Assembly (NCBI RefSeq): GCF_030815985.1
Contig: NZ_JAUSXM010000001.1
Coordinates: 1,860,001-1,924,000 of the forward strand
From: Paenibacillus sp. W2I17
GTDB taxonomy: Bacteria > Bacillota > Bacilli > Paenibacillales > Paenibacillaceae
DNA: 64,000 nt
Direction of reading: 5' to 3'
In this document: positions 36,679 to 45,115 of the stretch, piece by piece
Layout of the letters: the number at the start of each line of letters is the position of its first letter
Numbering within the stretch: the stretch's first letter is position 1
Translations under genes and position numbers: made by a program
Notes under the pieces: model-generated
Told to the model about the DNA's origin: nothing
Seen by the model: only the letters and a program-made list of their open reading frames with translations
Database searches by the model: none

Positions 36679-37446
36679 TTACACACGTATACACGTAATA
36701 TTCTGCTCGATCAATGCGCTAACGTGCTCTTCATCTACACCCTGATCTGTAATCACTTTTCCCACACTGCTCATCTCAGCAACTCTGGTAAACGCCTGTA
36801 TGTTAAATTTGCTAGAATCTGCAAGTAAAATGACCTCATCCGCAATATGGATCATTTTCTGCTTCACCAAGGCTTGTAATTCATTGGATTCACTGATGCC
36901 TTTGGTCAGATGCACCCCTTTGCAAGACAGAAATACTTTATCCACATGATAGGCATCCAGCGAACGTTCCGCCAGCGGTCCTACAAAAGACAGTGACTTC
37001 GAAGCCAGTTGCCCACCTGTGGCAATCACACGAATCTGCTCCTTGTTACTCAGCTCTGCGGCGACCTTAATCGAGTTGGTTAATACCGTCAGTGGAATGT
37101 TCGGCAATCCTGCAGCCATATACCACGCCGTTGTACTTGCATCCAGGGCGATCCGGTCGCCGGATTCCACCATTTTCACCGCTTCGCTTGCAATTCTGCG
37201 TTTCTCTTCTGCATGGGCTACAGCCCGTTCCGGATATGGAATTTCCGACTGTAACTCATCCTTGTATTTTACGCTGACCGCCCCGCCATGGGACCGTCTG
37301 AGCCTGCCCGCCTGTTCGAGCTTGTCCAGATCACGACGAATCGTCTCTTCTGTCACCCCGCAGCGCTCACTAAGTTCGGTCACACGCATGCTGCCTTGCG
37401 TATCCACCCATTCCACTATTTTCTCATACCGTTCAGCTACGAGCAT
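36679..37446 (-). CDS. DeoR-family regulator, paralogue of the rhaB-linked one
   Basis: A 255-residue DeoR/GlpR-type repressor whose winged helix (GSMRVTELSERCGVTEETIRRDL) and sensor domain (LDASTTAWYMAAGLPNIPLTVLTNSI, CKGVHLTKGISESNELQA) are nearly superimposable on the protein at 25658-26419. It sits just ahead of the OsmC-like gene and has no kinase neighbour, so its targets are unknown. The pair probably arose by duplication. Confidence 0.9.
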   Translation of the reverse strand: MLVAERYEKIVEWVDTQGSMRVTELSERCGVTEETIRRDLDKLEQAGRLRRSHGGAVSVKYKDELQSEIPYPERAVAHAEEKRRIASEAVKMVESGDRIALDASTTAWYMAAGLPNIPLTVLTNSIKVAAELSNKEQIRVIATGGQLASKSLSFVGPLAERSLDAYHVDKVFLSCKGVHLTKGISESNELQALVKQKMIHIADEVILLADSSKFNIQAFTRVAEMSSVGKVITDQGVDEEHVSALIEQNITCIRV

Positions 37447-37541
37447 ATTCCTTCACTCCAAACCGTTGATTATCCAGTTGATCCTGTTCATCCATCATAC
37501 CACAGAGCGATGACAAGAAGAATCTGGACCATGTGCAAAAA

Positions 37542-37561
37542 GAGGGAGCTTTCGCCCCCTC
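37542..37561 (-). terminator. Terminator of the flavin oxidoreductase gene
   Basis: GAGGGAGC/GCCCCCTC stem with a TTTC loop, followed by CTCTTTTTG on the minus strand; it lies 23 nt past the stop codon. Confidence 0.8.
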
Positions 37562-37583
37562 CATTCCAGTTCTGAAGTGTATC

Positions 37584-38714
37584 TTATTTATCTTCTGCCA
37601 TAGGGAACCAGCCCGGTGTGTGGATGATTGCATTCCACAACCCGTCAGGGATAACCAGACGTTCCTGATCCGATTTGGTCAGAATCGTTTCAATGTCTTC
37701 TTCCCGTCCGCTCTCGATTTTCTCAACCCAGTCCGGTTCAATAATCAACTCACGTCCAATGGCAAGTAGTGGTACTCCCGTTTGGAGTGCCTCAGCGGCC
37801 TGATCTGCCGTATGAATCGAACCTACACCGATAACAGGCAATTTGCCGTTCACACGATCCAGGATGAATTCCATTCTAGAACGCGTATCTGCTTCGCCAC
37901 GTCTTGGCTTGGACCAGAATTCGTTCAGGGAAACGTGCAGGTAATCCAGGTTTTTATCTTTAAGCGCATCCACCAGTGCATACGTATCTTCCATTGTGAG
38001 TCCCGGTGTTTCCGGTTCTTCCGGGGAGAAACGGTAACCAATGATGAACGGCAGTTTGGTATGTTCGGCAACCACTTTCTGAATCTCATCCACTACAGCA
38101 AGTGGGAAAGTCAGACGCTTCTCGACACTACCGCCCCAACGGTCTTCACGTCGGTTGGAATGTGGGGAGAAGAATTGCTGGATCAGATAACCATTAGCAC
38201 CGTGAATCTCAACACCATCAAATCCGGCTTCAATGGCACGACGTGTCGCTTCACCAAAGTCTTTGATAATCGAAGTAATCTCGGCATCCGTCAACTCTCT
38301 TGGTTCAGGAGAGCCCGGACGCTCACTTGCAACCGCACTAGGAGCAACTACTTGACCCGCAGGTACAGCTTGTTCAGGCGTAAGACGGCCCGCATGGAAA
38401 ATTTGCAATACGGCTACGGAGCCCTGTTGTTTCATGGTGTCAGCCAGTTTCTTCAGACCAGGAATGAAGCGATCATCATAGACTCCAAACTGAGCCGGAA
38501 AACCAATGCCATGCTCTGTTACATGCCCTACAGCCGTAATTGACATGCCAGCACCACCGGTGCGACGTGCATAATAAGCAAGTTCAGCGTCGGATATCGT
38601 ACCATCAGCATTCGAGGACATATGAGTCATGGGAGCGAGCACGATACGGTTTTTCAGTGTAATACCAGTCGGCAGTGAAACTTGTTGAAACATCTGGTTA
38701 AACTTTGGATTCAT
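37584..38714 (-). CDS. NADH-dependent flavin oxidoreductase (Old Yellow Enzyme family)
   Basis: A 376-residue FMN TIM-barrel enzyme. Visible elements are LKNRIVLAPMTHMSSNADGTISD near the N-terminus (FMN binding), VLQIFHAGRLT, the substrate-binding pair in GFDGVEIHGANGYLIQQFFSPHSNRREDRWGGS (HxxN) and the phosphate-binding LPVIGVGSIHT...PLLAIGRELI. Relatives reduce alpha,beta-unsaturated carbonyls or act as NADH-dependent flavin oxidoreductases. GGAGGG precedes the ATG. A single gene. Confidence 0.93.
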   Translation of the reverse strand: MNPKFNQMFQQVSLPTGITLKNRIVLAPMTHMSSNADGTISDAELAYYARRTGGAGMSITAVGHVTEHGIGFPAQFGVYDDRFIPGLKKLADTMKQQGSVAVLQIFHAGRLTPEQAVPAGQVVAPSAVASERPGSPEPRELTDAEITSIIKDFGEATRRAIEAGFDGVEIHGANGYLIQQFFSPHSNRREDRWGGSVEKRLTFPLAVVDEIQKVVAEHTKLPFIIGYRFSPEEPETPGLTMEDTYALVDALKDKNLDYLHVSLNEFWSKPRRGEADTRSRMEFILDRVNGKLPVIGVGSIHTADQAAEALQTGVPLLAIGRELIIEPDWVEKIESGREEDIETILTKSDQERLVIPDGLWNAIIHTPGWFPMAEDK

Positions 38715-38841
38715 TCGTGGTTCCCTCCTGATTATAAATATCTCTTTTAATAGATATATGAATATATGCGTTCACTTACTGTAATGATTATAGTTACGTT
38801 TCATTGCAATTGCAACTTTTCATTTTCAGAAAGGAAAAAAA

Positions 38842-38871
38842 AGGGCAGAGTGTCTCCAGACTCTCAGCCCT
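38842..38871 (-). terminator. Terminator of the SRAP gene
   Basis: AGGGC-A-GAGT pairs with ACTC-TCA-GCCCT, with an A-rich stretch upstream that gives the T-run on the minus strand. Confidence 0.7.
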
Positions 38872-38902
38872 CTTCATCTTCTTCACATCATGCAAAGGAT
38901 AT

Positions 38903-39580
38903 TCAGAAACTCCGAACGTAAGCCAGCTTCTGATCCATCTCTTCTACGCATTCGTAACAATCGTGTTCATCGTTGGCGACCATTGGGGTGACTGGATACA
39001 GATTCATCTCTGTACTGTTATACGATTTCAATAGCGGTAACAACTGAGTCACCCGTGTATTAGCCGGGTCAAGCCAGGTGTTGATTTCTTCTTCGGAGAG
39101 GATGGCCGGCATTTTACTGCCAAATTCACGTGTAACCATGTTTGCGCCTGTCATAAGCATCGTGCAGGTACGAAGCGGCTCTTTCCGTGTATCTCTCCAC
39201 ACCTCGTATAACCCGGCAATGCCGAACAGACCGCGATCTGGCATGACAACACGAACTGCATAACTTTTTTTGCCCTCTTGCCGCCAGTAATATAATCCAT
39301 TGCAGGGAATGACGCAGCGCTTGGTCTCTACCAGTTTGTAATAGGAAGGATTCTCATGCACCGTCATGAGATTTGCGTTAACGGCATCACGACCCCAGAA
39401 TGGAATGAACCCCCACCGGAACTCATCCAGTACACGCTCACCATCCTGATGCAAAATAATCGGCGTATGCTGGGTTGGGCTGATATTGTATCGGTTTTTG
39501 TAATAATACATCACTCGCTGAATGTTGAAATGATCTCTGACTTCGTCCAAATCGGCTGCCAATGAAAAACGGTTACACAT
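38903..39580 (-). CDS. SRAP (SOS response-associated peptidase)-family protein, divergent active site
   Basis: A 225-residue YedK/HMCES-type protein. With the ATG at 39580 the protein begins MCNRFSL, which puts Cys at position 2, the residue that links covalently to abasic sites. The fold is recognisable: RYNISPTQHTPIIL, FRWGFIPFWG, KRCVIPCNGLYYW and SKMPAILSEEEINTWLDP. In YedK the partners of Cys2 are an Asn, a Glu in GFYEW and a His in H-x-RMP. Here the Glu position is Tyr (GLYYW) and the His position is not His (FGSKMPAI). DNA linkage may remain while self-reversal would differ; this is inference from family knowledge. Confidence 0.85.
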   Translation of the reverse strand: MCNRFSLAADLDEVRDHFNIQRVMYYYKNRYNISPTQHTPIILHQDGERVLDEFRWGFIPFWGRDAVNANLMTVHENPSYYKLVETKRCVIPCNGLYYWRQEGKKSYAVRVVMPDRGLFGIAGLYEVWRDTRKEPLRTCTMLMTGANMVTREFGSKMPAILSEEEINTWLDPANTRVTQLLPLLKSYNSTEMNLYPVTPMVANDEHDCYECVEEMDQKLAYVRSF

Positions 39581-39808
39581 GCTCAAGCACTACCTTTCCC
39601 TGTGAGAAGTTGAACGTATTGTTTGTTATTTCAGGGAAATTATGCATGCATATCGAACAGAAAATGACTTATTTTGACACCATTAGGGTCTGATCAAGAT
39701 ATATTTCATGTTTTTCACGACAAAAACAACGACCTCGGACTCATTTCAACTCAAATATTACTTGTTACTATAATAGAGAATAAAATACATTTATTGGAGG
39801 TTTTAAGT

Positions 39809-40330
39809 ATGAAAAGGAAGTTTTTGATGAGCATCATGTTGTTCTCAGCGATTGCGATGTTTGGCAGTACCATCTATGCGGCAACCTTTCTGACCTACGG
39901 TTACCCCAGCACCACCATCCCCATTCGTACGTATAATTACGCCTCCGCATGGCAGACTCCCATGGATGCTTCCCTTACCAACTGGAACAATGCAGGTGCC
40001 AAAGTTAAATTCACCAAAACAAGTAACTCCCCAAACACCATCACCGCAGGAAACTTCAATAATACAGCATATGGTGTCAACTACGCCTCCGTATCCGGCA
40101 GTCAAGTCGTAAGCTTCCGCATCGAACTCAATGCATCCACGATCACCCCTGACGCAACCAACTTATCCAACTTCATTCAAAGCGTATTTGTCCACGAACT
40201 CGGACACTCCATCTGGCTCGGTGACAACCCAACAACAAGCAGTCCTTCCATTATGTCTTACTCCCGTAACCGCAATTCCATGACCCAACCCCAAACTTTT
40301 GATATCAATAACGTAAAATCCAAGTACTAA
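39809..40330 (+). CDS. Small secreted metzincin-type zinc protease
   Basis: A 173-residue protein with a signal peptide (KRKFLMSIMLFSAIAMFGSTIYA). The zinc site is VHELGHSIWLGDNP near residue 130: HExxHxxxxxD, where Asp takes the place of the third His found in matrixins, as in snapalysin. A Met-turn-like PSIMSYSRN follows. The mature protein is only about 150 residues, so it is nearly a bare catalytic domain. The ATG at 39809 has GGAGG at 8 nt. The next gene, 44 nt downstream on the same strand, encodes a lipoprotein and may be functionally linked. Confidence 0.8.
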   Translation: MKRKFLMSIMLFSAIAMFGSTIYAATFLTYGYPSTTIPIRTYNYASAWQTPMDASLTNWNNAGAKVKFTKTSNSPNTITAGNFNNTAYGVNYASVSGSQVVSFRIELNASTITPDATNLSNFIQSVFVHELGHSIWLGDNPTTSSPSIMSYSRNRNSMTQPQTFDINNVKSKY

Positions 40331-40374
40331 TCCGCTACGAACTTATCCCAAAAATCCAAGGAGGATTCCTGTCC

Positions 40375-41046
40375 ATGAACAAAAATCGAGTATTAACGCT
40401 GCTTCTCTCTTCCATTTTCATTTTATCTGCTGTTGGATGTTCTTCTGTTACACCTACCGCGTCCCCATCCGATGCACCCATGACCATTATTGCTTCTGAA
40501 GATTACCCGAGTTATGGCAGCATTGGCGACCTGTCCGAGAGAGCAAATACCATTGTGAAAGGCAGTGTTGTTGAGACTCGTGTGGAAGCTTTAAACGATA
40601 TTGTACAAGTTACTGATGCTGCCAATGAAAACGAGTTAAACCCTGCGTCCGATCCGGGCGGAGAGCCAGCTTCTTTTGACAAAATCTATACGATCCACAC
40701 GATTCAGGTCGCTGAATCCTATAAAGGCGGTTACACTGCCGGGGAAAAACTTGAAGTGAAGCAACTTGGCGGACAACTTGGCAACACCGAGATTATTAAT
40801 GATGACAACCTCAAGCTGATTCCTACCAAAGACTATGTACTCTTCCTGGAAACGTATGAAGACACCCCTGCCAGCCTGCTCAACTCCGTTCAAAGTCTCT
40901 ACGTGATCAAACCTGCCGCCAAGTCGAATCAGCCAGGTCAGCAACAATCACAGTCAGAAGTCATTGTGAGCGCAAACCCCGAGAATGACCTCACACTGCA
41001 ACTGGAGGATCTGCAAGAAATTCAGAACGAACAAAAGAGCGAATAA
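40375..41046 (+). CDS. Lipoprotein of unknown function, partner of the metzincin
   Basis: A 223-residue lipoprotein (signal peptide with lipobox LSAVGCSS). The body (DLSERANTIVKGSVVETRVE, then IHTIQVAESYKGGYTAGEKLEVKQLGG and YVLFLETYED) looks like an all-beta module found in other Gram-positive surface proteins. I cannot name its function. A Gln/Ser-rich stretch precedes the C-terminal helix. It is 44 nt after the protease gene and shares its terminator, so protease inhibition, retention or folding help are open options. Confidence 0.7.
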   Translation: MNKNRVLTLLLSSIFILSAVGCSSVTPTASPSDAPMTIIASEDYPSYGSIGDLSERANTIVKGSVVETRVEALNDIVQVTDAANENELNPASDPGGEPASFDKIYTIHTIQVAESYKGGYTAGEKLEVKQLGGQLGNTEIINDDNLKLIPTKDYVLFLETYEDTPASLLNSVQSLYVIKPAAKSNQPGQQQSQSEVIVSANPENDLTLQLEDLQEIQNEQKSE

Positions 41047-41135
41047 ACTCTTATACGGTAATCACACCACACTGTTATTTCATCTCCGTACAGGCAGCTA
41101 ATCCCCTCTACTGTTCAGTCTTACATAAGAAAATG

Positions 41136-41173
41136 AAAACCGTGCTGCTCAGCAAACTGGGCGGCACGGTTTT
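41136..41173. terminator. Bidirectional terminator
   Basis: AAAACCGTGC / GCACGGTTTT perfect 10-bp stem with a GC-containing loop, between the convergent lipoprotein gene and the AraC/siderophore-binding locus. Confidence 0.85.
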
Positions 41174-41183
41174 TTGAAGTTCC

Positions 41184-42137
41184 TTATTTAGACGGTGTAT
41201 TAAGTCCAATAATCCATTCAGCCAGATCCTGTGTCTGTTTCAACAAGGCAATAGGGTCACGGAACCAGGATTGTTCTTCCGTCCATATGTACACTTTTCC
41301 ATTTTTGATAGCAGGCAATGAACCCCAGATCGGATCTGCCTGAAGGTCTTTCAACTGAGACTTGCTGGTCAGCACAATGTAATCTCCAGCGTATTTGGAG
41401 AGCAGTTCTATGGAGAATTCATGATAGGCGCCCTGCATCAACTCGGATGGAATGTTCTTTGGTGCTTGCAAACCAAGCAATTCGTAGATGTTACGCCCTC
41501 CCCGGCCCGACTGATTGCCAAAAATGAAGACTTGGCGATCATATTCCTGCATAACGGAGAATGTAGCATCAGCTGGAACAACACTCTGCACCTCCTGCTT
41601 GATTTTGGCAATCTCCTCATCAAAATCAGCCAGCCACTTCTCTGCTTCCGCTTCTTTGCCAAGGACTTTACCGAAATAGTTCACTTCGTCCTTGAGTGTC
41701 GGAAAAGTGATGGATGCGATCGAAACGGTTGGAGCAATCTTGCTATATTTCTCATAAGCCGCCTTGTCCGGATTCAATGTAATAATAAGATCAGGTTCCA
41801 GCTCCATCAATTGTTCAACGGAATCCCCTATCGTTTCAAGACCATCCATGTGACCTTCCAGATAAGGACTGTTCATCAGAAATTGGCCTCCACCAATCGG
41901 TTTGACACCAAGAGCAAGCACCGTTCCCAGATAATCTATGGCAGCAACTCGCTCGGGATGTGCAGGAATCTCTACCTCACCAAAGGTCGTATTTACCATT
42001 TGGGTTTCCACGACTGCCGGTTGTTCGGGTTCAGCCGCAACTTCGGATGTTTCTGCCCCCTGCTGGGCTGTTCCACAAGCACTCAATGTGAGTACAAGCG
42101 CAAGCGACATAATCGCTGATTTAAAATGGTTAAACAT
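41184..42137 (-). CDS. Siderophore-binding lipoprotein, probable separate product of the AraC-fused frame
   Basis: This is the 3' half of the frame described at 41184-43094, listed separately because it has the marks of an independent gene. The ATG at 42137 carries GAGG 8 nt upstream, and the product begins MFNHFKSAIMSLALVLTLSACG, a full lipoprotein signal with the lipobox Cys at about 22. The ligand domain spans about 45-315. Its role would be extracellular capture of ferric siderophore for a permease encoded elsewhere. If only the long fusion were made, the internal signal peptide would sit in mid-protein, which is unlikely to be productive. Confidence 0.75.
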   Translation of the reverse strand: MFNHFKSAIMSLALVLTLSACGTAQQGAETSEVAAEPEQPAVVETQMVNTTFGEVEIPAHPERVAAIDYLGTVLALGVKPIGGGQFLMNSPYLEGHMDGLETIGDSVEQLMELEPDLIITLNPDKAAYEKYSKIAPTVSIASITFPTLKDEVNYFGKVLGKEAEAEKWLADFDEEIAKIKQEVQSVVPADATFSVMQEYDRQVFIFGNQSGRGGRNIYELLGLQAPKNIPSELMQGAYHEFSIELLSKYAGDYIVLTSKSQLKDLQADPIWGSLPAIKNGKVYIWTEEQSWFRDPIALLKQTQDLAEWIIGLNTPSK

Positions 42138-43094
42138 GTTGATTTCCTCATCTCCCTTATATTGATAATGATTATCATCATCAATTAAAGGATAACGTTC
42201 ATCCCCTCCTGTTACAATGGATTGATTTGTTGCATTTAATGTACTTTTTGAAACTGATTTCGAGTTTTCCTGCTGCTTCAACCGATATTGCCCTGGTGTG
42301 ATTCCGGTCTCTTTTTTGAATATACGATTGAAATAAAATGGGTCCACATAACCCACATACGCAGCAATCTCCTGTAATGAAGCTTCTGTGGACGCAAGCA
42401 GACTCCTTGCCTCACCCATTCGTAACCGAATCACATATTCTGTCGGTGTACATCCCGTCTGTTCCTTGAATTTGCGTGATACATATTGCGGACTGTAACT
42501 CAAGGACTGGGCAAGCAAATCAAGTGAGATGGATTCCCGGTAATGAGCTTTGATATATCGCAAAACCTGATCGGTAAGCGAAGGCTGTTGAACTACGTTA
42601 AACATGCGACTCCGCTGTAACAAGACAAGCTGTACCAGTTGAAAAAAATACACTTTGACTTGAATTTTGCCCACTCGCTCCTGCCCTGACCAACATTCAT
42701 GTATATTCCGCACAAGCTCACGCAGCTCAAGTGTATGATCCGGCACTGTCGCCCAAGACTCTTCAAACGGATTACGCTGGTTCAACATCATTCGGTACTC
42801 CACAAGCACATTGGAGGGCAAGGTTGATTTGTACAAAATCAGATGTACCTCCATAACCCCTGTCGCTTCAAGTGTTAGACGTCTTCCTTTTCCCCCATGC
42901 AGCAACAAGAACTGGTTTGTAGTCCATACCTCTTCATCAAGCCAGACCTGCCCCCTGCCTTGAACATACACAAATGCACTCGTCGGTAACACATAATTGC
43001 GTATGAACTCGTGTGTTGCGAGTGATATAAGACGCACATCAAGCACGCGAACCTGAACCTGATCCCACAGCTTGATGTCATTCTGAATTCCCAT
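41184..43094 (-). CDS. AraC regulator reading in frame into a siderophore-binding lipoprotein
   Basis: One uninterrupted 636-codon frame encodes two proteins' worth of sequence. Residues 1-275 are an AraC regulator: an N-terminal sensor, then ISLDLLAQSLSYSPQYVSRKF and LQEIAAYVGYVDPFYFNRIF (the two HTH units). About 40 unstructured residues follow. From the ATG at 42137 comes a complete Fe-siderophore-binding lipoprotein of 317 residues with its own signal peptide and lipobox (LVLTLSACGTAQ) and a FepB-type domain (VAAIDYLGTVLALGVKPIGGG...). The internal ATG has its own ribosome site (GAGG, 8 nt) and a Fur-box dyad about 25 nt upstream, inside the coding frame. Most likely two products are made, one by internal initiation. 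The AraC start at 43094 follows GGGAG. Confidence 0.85.
   Translation of the reverse strand: MGIQNDIKLWDQVQVRVLDVRLISLATHEFIRNYVLPTSAFVYVQGRGQVWLDEEVWTTNQFLLLHGGKGRRLTLEATGVMEVHLILYKSTLPSNVLVEYRMMLNQRNPFEESWATVPDHTLELRELVRNIHECWSGQERVGKIQVKVYFFQLVQLVLLQRSRMFNVVQQPSLTDQVLRYIKAHYRESISLDLLAQSLSYSPQYVSRKFKEQTGCTPTEYVIRLRMGEARSLLASTEASLQEIAAYVGYVDPFYFNRIFKKETGITPGQYRLKQQENSKSVSKSTLNATNQSIVTGGDERYPLIDDDNHYQYKGDEEINMFNHFKSAIMSLALVLTLSACGTAQQGAETSEVAAEPEQPAVVETQMVNTTFGEVEIPAHPERVAAIDYLGTVLALGVKPIGGGQFLMNSPYLEGHMDGLETIGDSVEQLMELEPDLIITLNPDKAAYEKYSKIAPTVSIASITFPTLKDEVNYFGKVLGKEAEAEKWLADFDEEIAKIKQEVQSVVPADATFSVMQEYDRQVFIFGNQSGRGGRNIYELLGLQAPKNIPSELMQGAYHEFSIELLSKYAGDYIVLTSKSQLKDLQADPIWGSLPAIKNGKVYIWTEEQSWFRDPIALLKQTQDLAEWIIGLNTPSK
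42161..42179 (-). promoter_or_regulatory. Fur-box inside the AraC reading frame
   Basis: The dyad TGATAAT-G-ATTATCA is at 42163-42177. It lies about 25 nt before the internal ATG at 42137 and would control the binding-protein half separately from the AraC half. Confidence 0.8.
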
Positions 43095-43160
43095 ATAAAC
43101 TCCCTCTCCTAAGCGATCAAACACACACAATACCTTGGCATTGTGACTAAAAACCTACCT

Positions 43161-43185
43161 ATAATTGATAATGATTATCAATTAT
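43161..43185 (-). promoter_or_regulatory. Fur-box upstream of the AraC gene
   Basis: A perfect 25-bp palindrome around a single central base, with core TTGATAATGATTATCAA. It sits about 67 nt before the AraC start at 43094 and is the strongest Fur site in the window. Confidence 0.88.
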
Positions 43186-43237
43186 AACAATGATGCAACC
43201 ATCTTTGAAGCCTACCTTCGTTTTTGTTAGATGCTGC

Positions 43238-43292
43238 AAAATAAAAAACGGTCGAAATCCCTCATAGAGAGATCTCAACCGTTTTTTATTTT
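43238..43292. terminator. Terminator of the MsrAB operon/mannosidase remnant
   Basis: A 15-bp perfect stem (AAAATAAAAAACGGT / ACCGTTTTTTATTTT) with an inner partial pairing. Its inner sequence resembles the beta-mannosidase terminator at 48333-48368. Confidence 0.85.
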
Positions 43293-43311
43293 GGCCTTAT
43301 TATCTTTTAAT

Positions 43312-43403
43312 AAAGTCAGCTTGGAACAAACCTGAATGCGTCCTGTATTGTAACCCGCATCGGCAGATTGCAGCCCTTCTCTGGAATTGAACTGCACTTT
43401 CAT
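43312..43403 (-). pseudogene. Degraded C-terminus of a beta-mannosidase gene
   Basis: The minus-strand frame from 43403 reads KVQFNSREGLQSADAGYNTG..., matching the intact beta-mannosidase C-terminus at 48377-50926 (KVQFTSREGLQSNDVISNPG...). At the DNA level about 33 of 39 bases agree around 43364-43402 versus 48444-48482. The copy lacks everything upstream and its 3' end is eroded. The terminator beyond it is also related to the mannosidase terminator. It is therefore the 3' remnant of a duplicated or exchanged gene, not a gene start. Confidence 0.7.
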
Positions 43404-43419
43404 CTGCTACTGCCCTTCT

Positions 43420-44514
43420 CTACTCGACAAAAGACAATAAATATCCGTATCGTTCTTCCTCCATCTTGTCTAACGGAATAAAGCGGATCGATGCACTGTT
43501 AATACAGTAACGTTTGCCACCACGATCTTCGGGACCATCATCGAACACATGACCGAGGTGGATGTCACCTGCCCGGCTTCGTACCTCCGTGCGATCCATA
43601 CCAAAGCTCGTATCCGTTGTATAGGTAACAACCTCAGGTACAATCGGTTTTGTAAAACTCGGCCACCCGCAACCGGAGTCATACTTATCCCGGCTGGTGA
43701 ATAACGGCTCTCCCGTTGCAATATCCACATACAGACCGGGCTCCTCATTATCCCAGTATTCGTTACTGAACGCATGCTCCGTATCATTGTTTACCGTGAC
43801 CGCATACTGTTCGTCTGTTAATCGTTCCTTTAATTGTTCATCTGTTGGACGTGGATATTGAGCGGGATCAATTCCAATCTCCAGGTCATCCAGGACAGTC
43901 ATATCAATGTGACAATATCCGTTCGGATTTTTTTCCAAATAATCCTGATGGTACTCCTCCGCCAAATAATAATTCTGCAGAGGCATTACTTCCGTTACGA
44001 TGGGTTGGTCATATTTTTCTTGCTCTGCCTCTACAGCCTGCTCGATAATTTTGGCATCTTCAGGCAACGTATAATATATTCCAGTCCGATACTGAACTCC
44101 ACGATCATTGCCCTGCTTATTCAAGCTGGTAGGATCAATAACTCGAAAATAAGATTCCAGCAGTTTCTGCAAAGATACTTGCTGCGGATCATATTTTACA
44201 TGAACGGTCTCCGCAAACCCCTGGTCCCCGCGTATAACATCCTCATAGGTTGGATTCTTTCCTTCACCGTTGGCATAACCGGAAGTCACATCCTGAACCC
44301 CTGGAATACGAGCCATATATGCCTCCACACCCCAGAAACAGCCTCCTGCCAAGTACAGGTTACTCAGGTTTTCCTCGGAGACACTCGATGCCTTGCCAGG
44401 TTGAGTAGATATCGAAGATGAAGATGAAGATGAATGGCTCTCAGCCCTGTTTCCACAAGCAGACACAACTATCGCTATAACAAGGAGGCACAAGCCGAGC
44501 AGCGTCCTTTTCAT
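43420..44514 (-). CDS. msrAB: Surface lipoprotein methionine sulfoxide reductase MsrAB
   Basis: A 364-residue fusion. A signal peptide with lipobox ([10 protein letters not shown]) and a Ser-rich linker anchors it outside the membrane. The MsrA domain (about 50-205) has the catalytic [12 protein letters not shown], which acts on Met-S-sulfoxide. The MsrB domain (about 225-360) has SGCGWPSFT and the catalytic RYCINSA (Cys near 337), which acts on Met-R-sulfoxide. GGGAGG precedes the ATG at 44514. The gene follows tlpA-like and ccdA genes; TlpA/CcdA-type proteins recycle such extracellular MsrAB enzymes in streptococci by relaying cytosolic thioredoxin electrons. It is the last gene of the putative operon. 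Confidence 0.95.
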   Translation of the reverse strand: MKRTLLGLCLLVIAIVVSACGNRAESHSSSSSSSISTQPGKASSVSEENLSNLYLAGGCFWGVEAYMARIPGVQDVTSGYANGEGKNPTYEDVIRGDQGFAETVHVKYDPQQVSLQKLLESYFRVIDPTSLNKQGNDRGVQYRTGIYYTLPEDAKIIEQAVEAEQEKYDQPIVTEVMPLQNYYLAEEYHQDYLEKNPNGYCHIDMTVLDDLEIGIDPAQYPRPTDEQLKERLTDEQYAVTVNNDTEHAFSNEYWDNEEPGLYVDIATGEPLFTSRDKYDSGCGWPSFTKPIVPEVVTYTTDTSFGMDRTEVRSRAGDIHLGHVFDDGPEDRGGKRYCINSASIRFIPLDKMEEERYGYLLSFVE

Positions 44515-44530
44515 GACACTTCCTCCCTTC

Positions 44531-45097
44531 TCACAAAATCTCTTGTAATGATTCCATGATCTGTTCATTGGATGCATGCCCTGGCTGCGATTTCGCTAAA
44601 ATACCATCAGAGCCAATATAAAAGGAACTAGGGTACGCTCTTACACCAAATTCCTTGGCCCATACACCTTTCTCATCCAAAAGAACAGTTATGTTATCAT
44701 ATGGCTGTTGGTCAAACCATTCAGTAAACGCTTTGGAGGATTTCTCTCCTTTGTAGTCTGGCGTAACAATCGTAATGACTTGAAAATCATTGTCTTGACC
44801 AGCCAGATTGTTCAAGTCTTCCAAACCCGCAAGGCAGATGGAACACCAGGAAGCCCAGTATTTCACATACACTTTCTTGCCTTGAACATCAGAAAGTCCA
44901 ACCGTGTTTCCTTTCAGATCACGTAATGAAAATTCAGGAGCCGTCTCTCCCTTGTTCATCATGGTTGACGAACTCATATCGGATGTTGATGCTGGGGTTG
45001 ATGATGACCCCGTTTGCTGTGATCCACATGCGCTCAAGATCAACAGTACTCCAGCGAATACGATTACAGATACCATCCATTTCCGCGCCATCTTCAT
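44531..45097 (-). CDS. TlpA/ResA-like extracellular thioredoxin lipoprotein
   Basis: A 188-residue lipoprotein: lipobox [11 protein letters not shown], a Ser/Thr-rich linker, then an AhpC/TSA-like thioredoxin domain with the redox motif [12 protein letters not shown] (CxxC = CSIC) and the cis-Pro region [13 protein letters not shown]. It would take electrons from CcdA and pass them to MsrAB outside the membrane. The ATG at 45097 has GGAGGAG at 6 nt. It lies 16 nt before msrAB and 18 nt after ccdA, which supports cotranscription. Confidence 0.92.
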   Translation of the reverse strand: MKMARKWMVSVIVFAGVLLILSACGSQQTGSSSTPASTSDMSSSTMMNKGETAPEFSLRDLKGNTVGLSDVQGKKVYVKYWASWCSICLAGLEDLNNLAGQDNDFQVITIVTPDYKGEKSSKAFTEWFDQQPYDNITVLLDEKGVWAKEFGVRAYPSSFYIGSDGILAKSQPGHASNEQIMESLQEIL

Positions 45098-45115
45098 ACA
45101 AAACTCCTCCAATGA

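Noticed and set aside
43403..43420. The ATG at 43403 as the start of a short gene
   Set aside because: The sequence that follows is the degraded mannosidase C-terminus and has no ribosome site; treated as a remnant.
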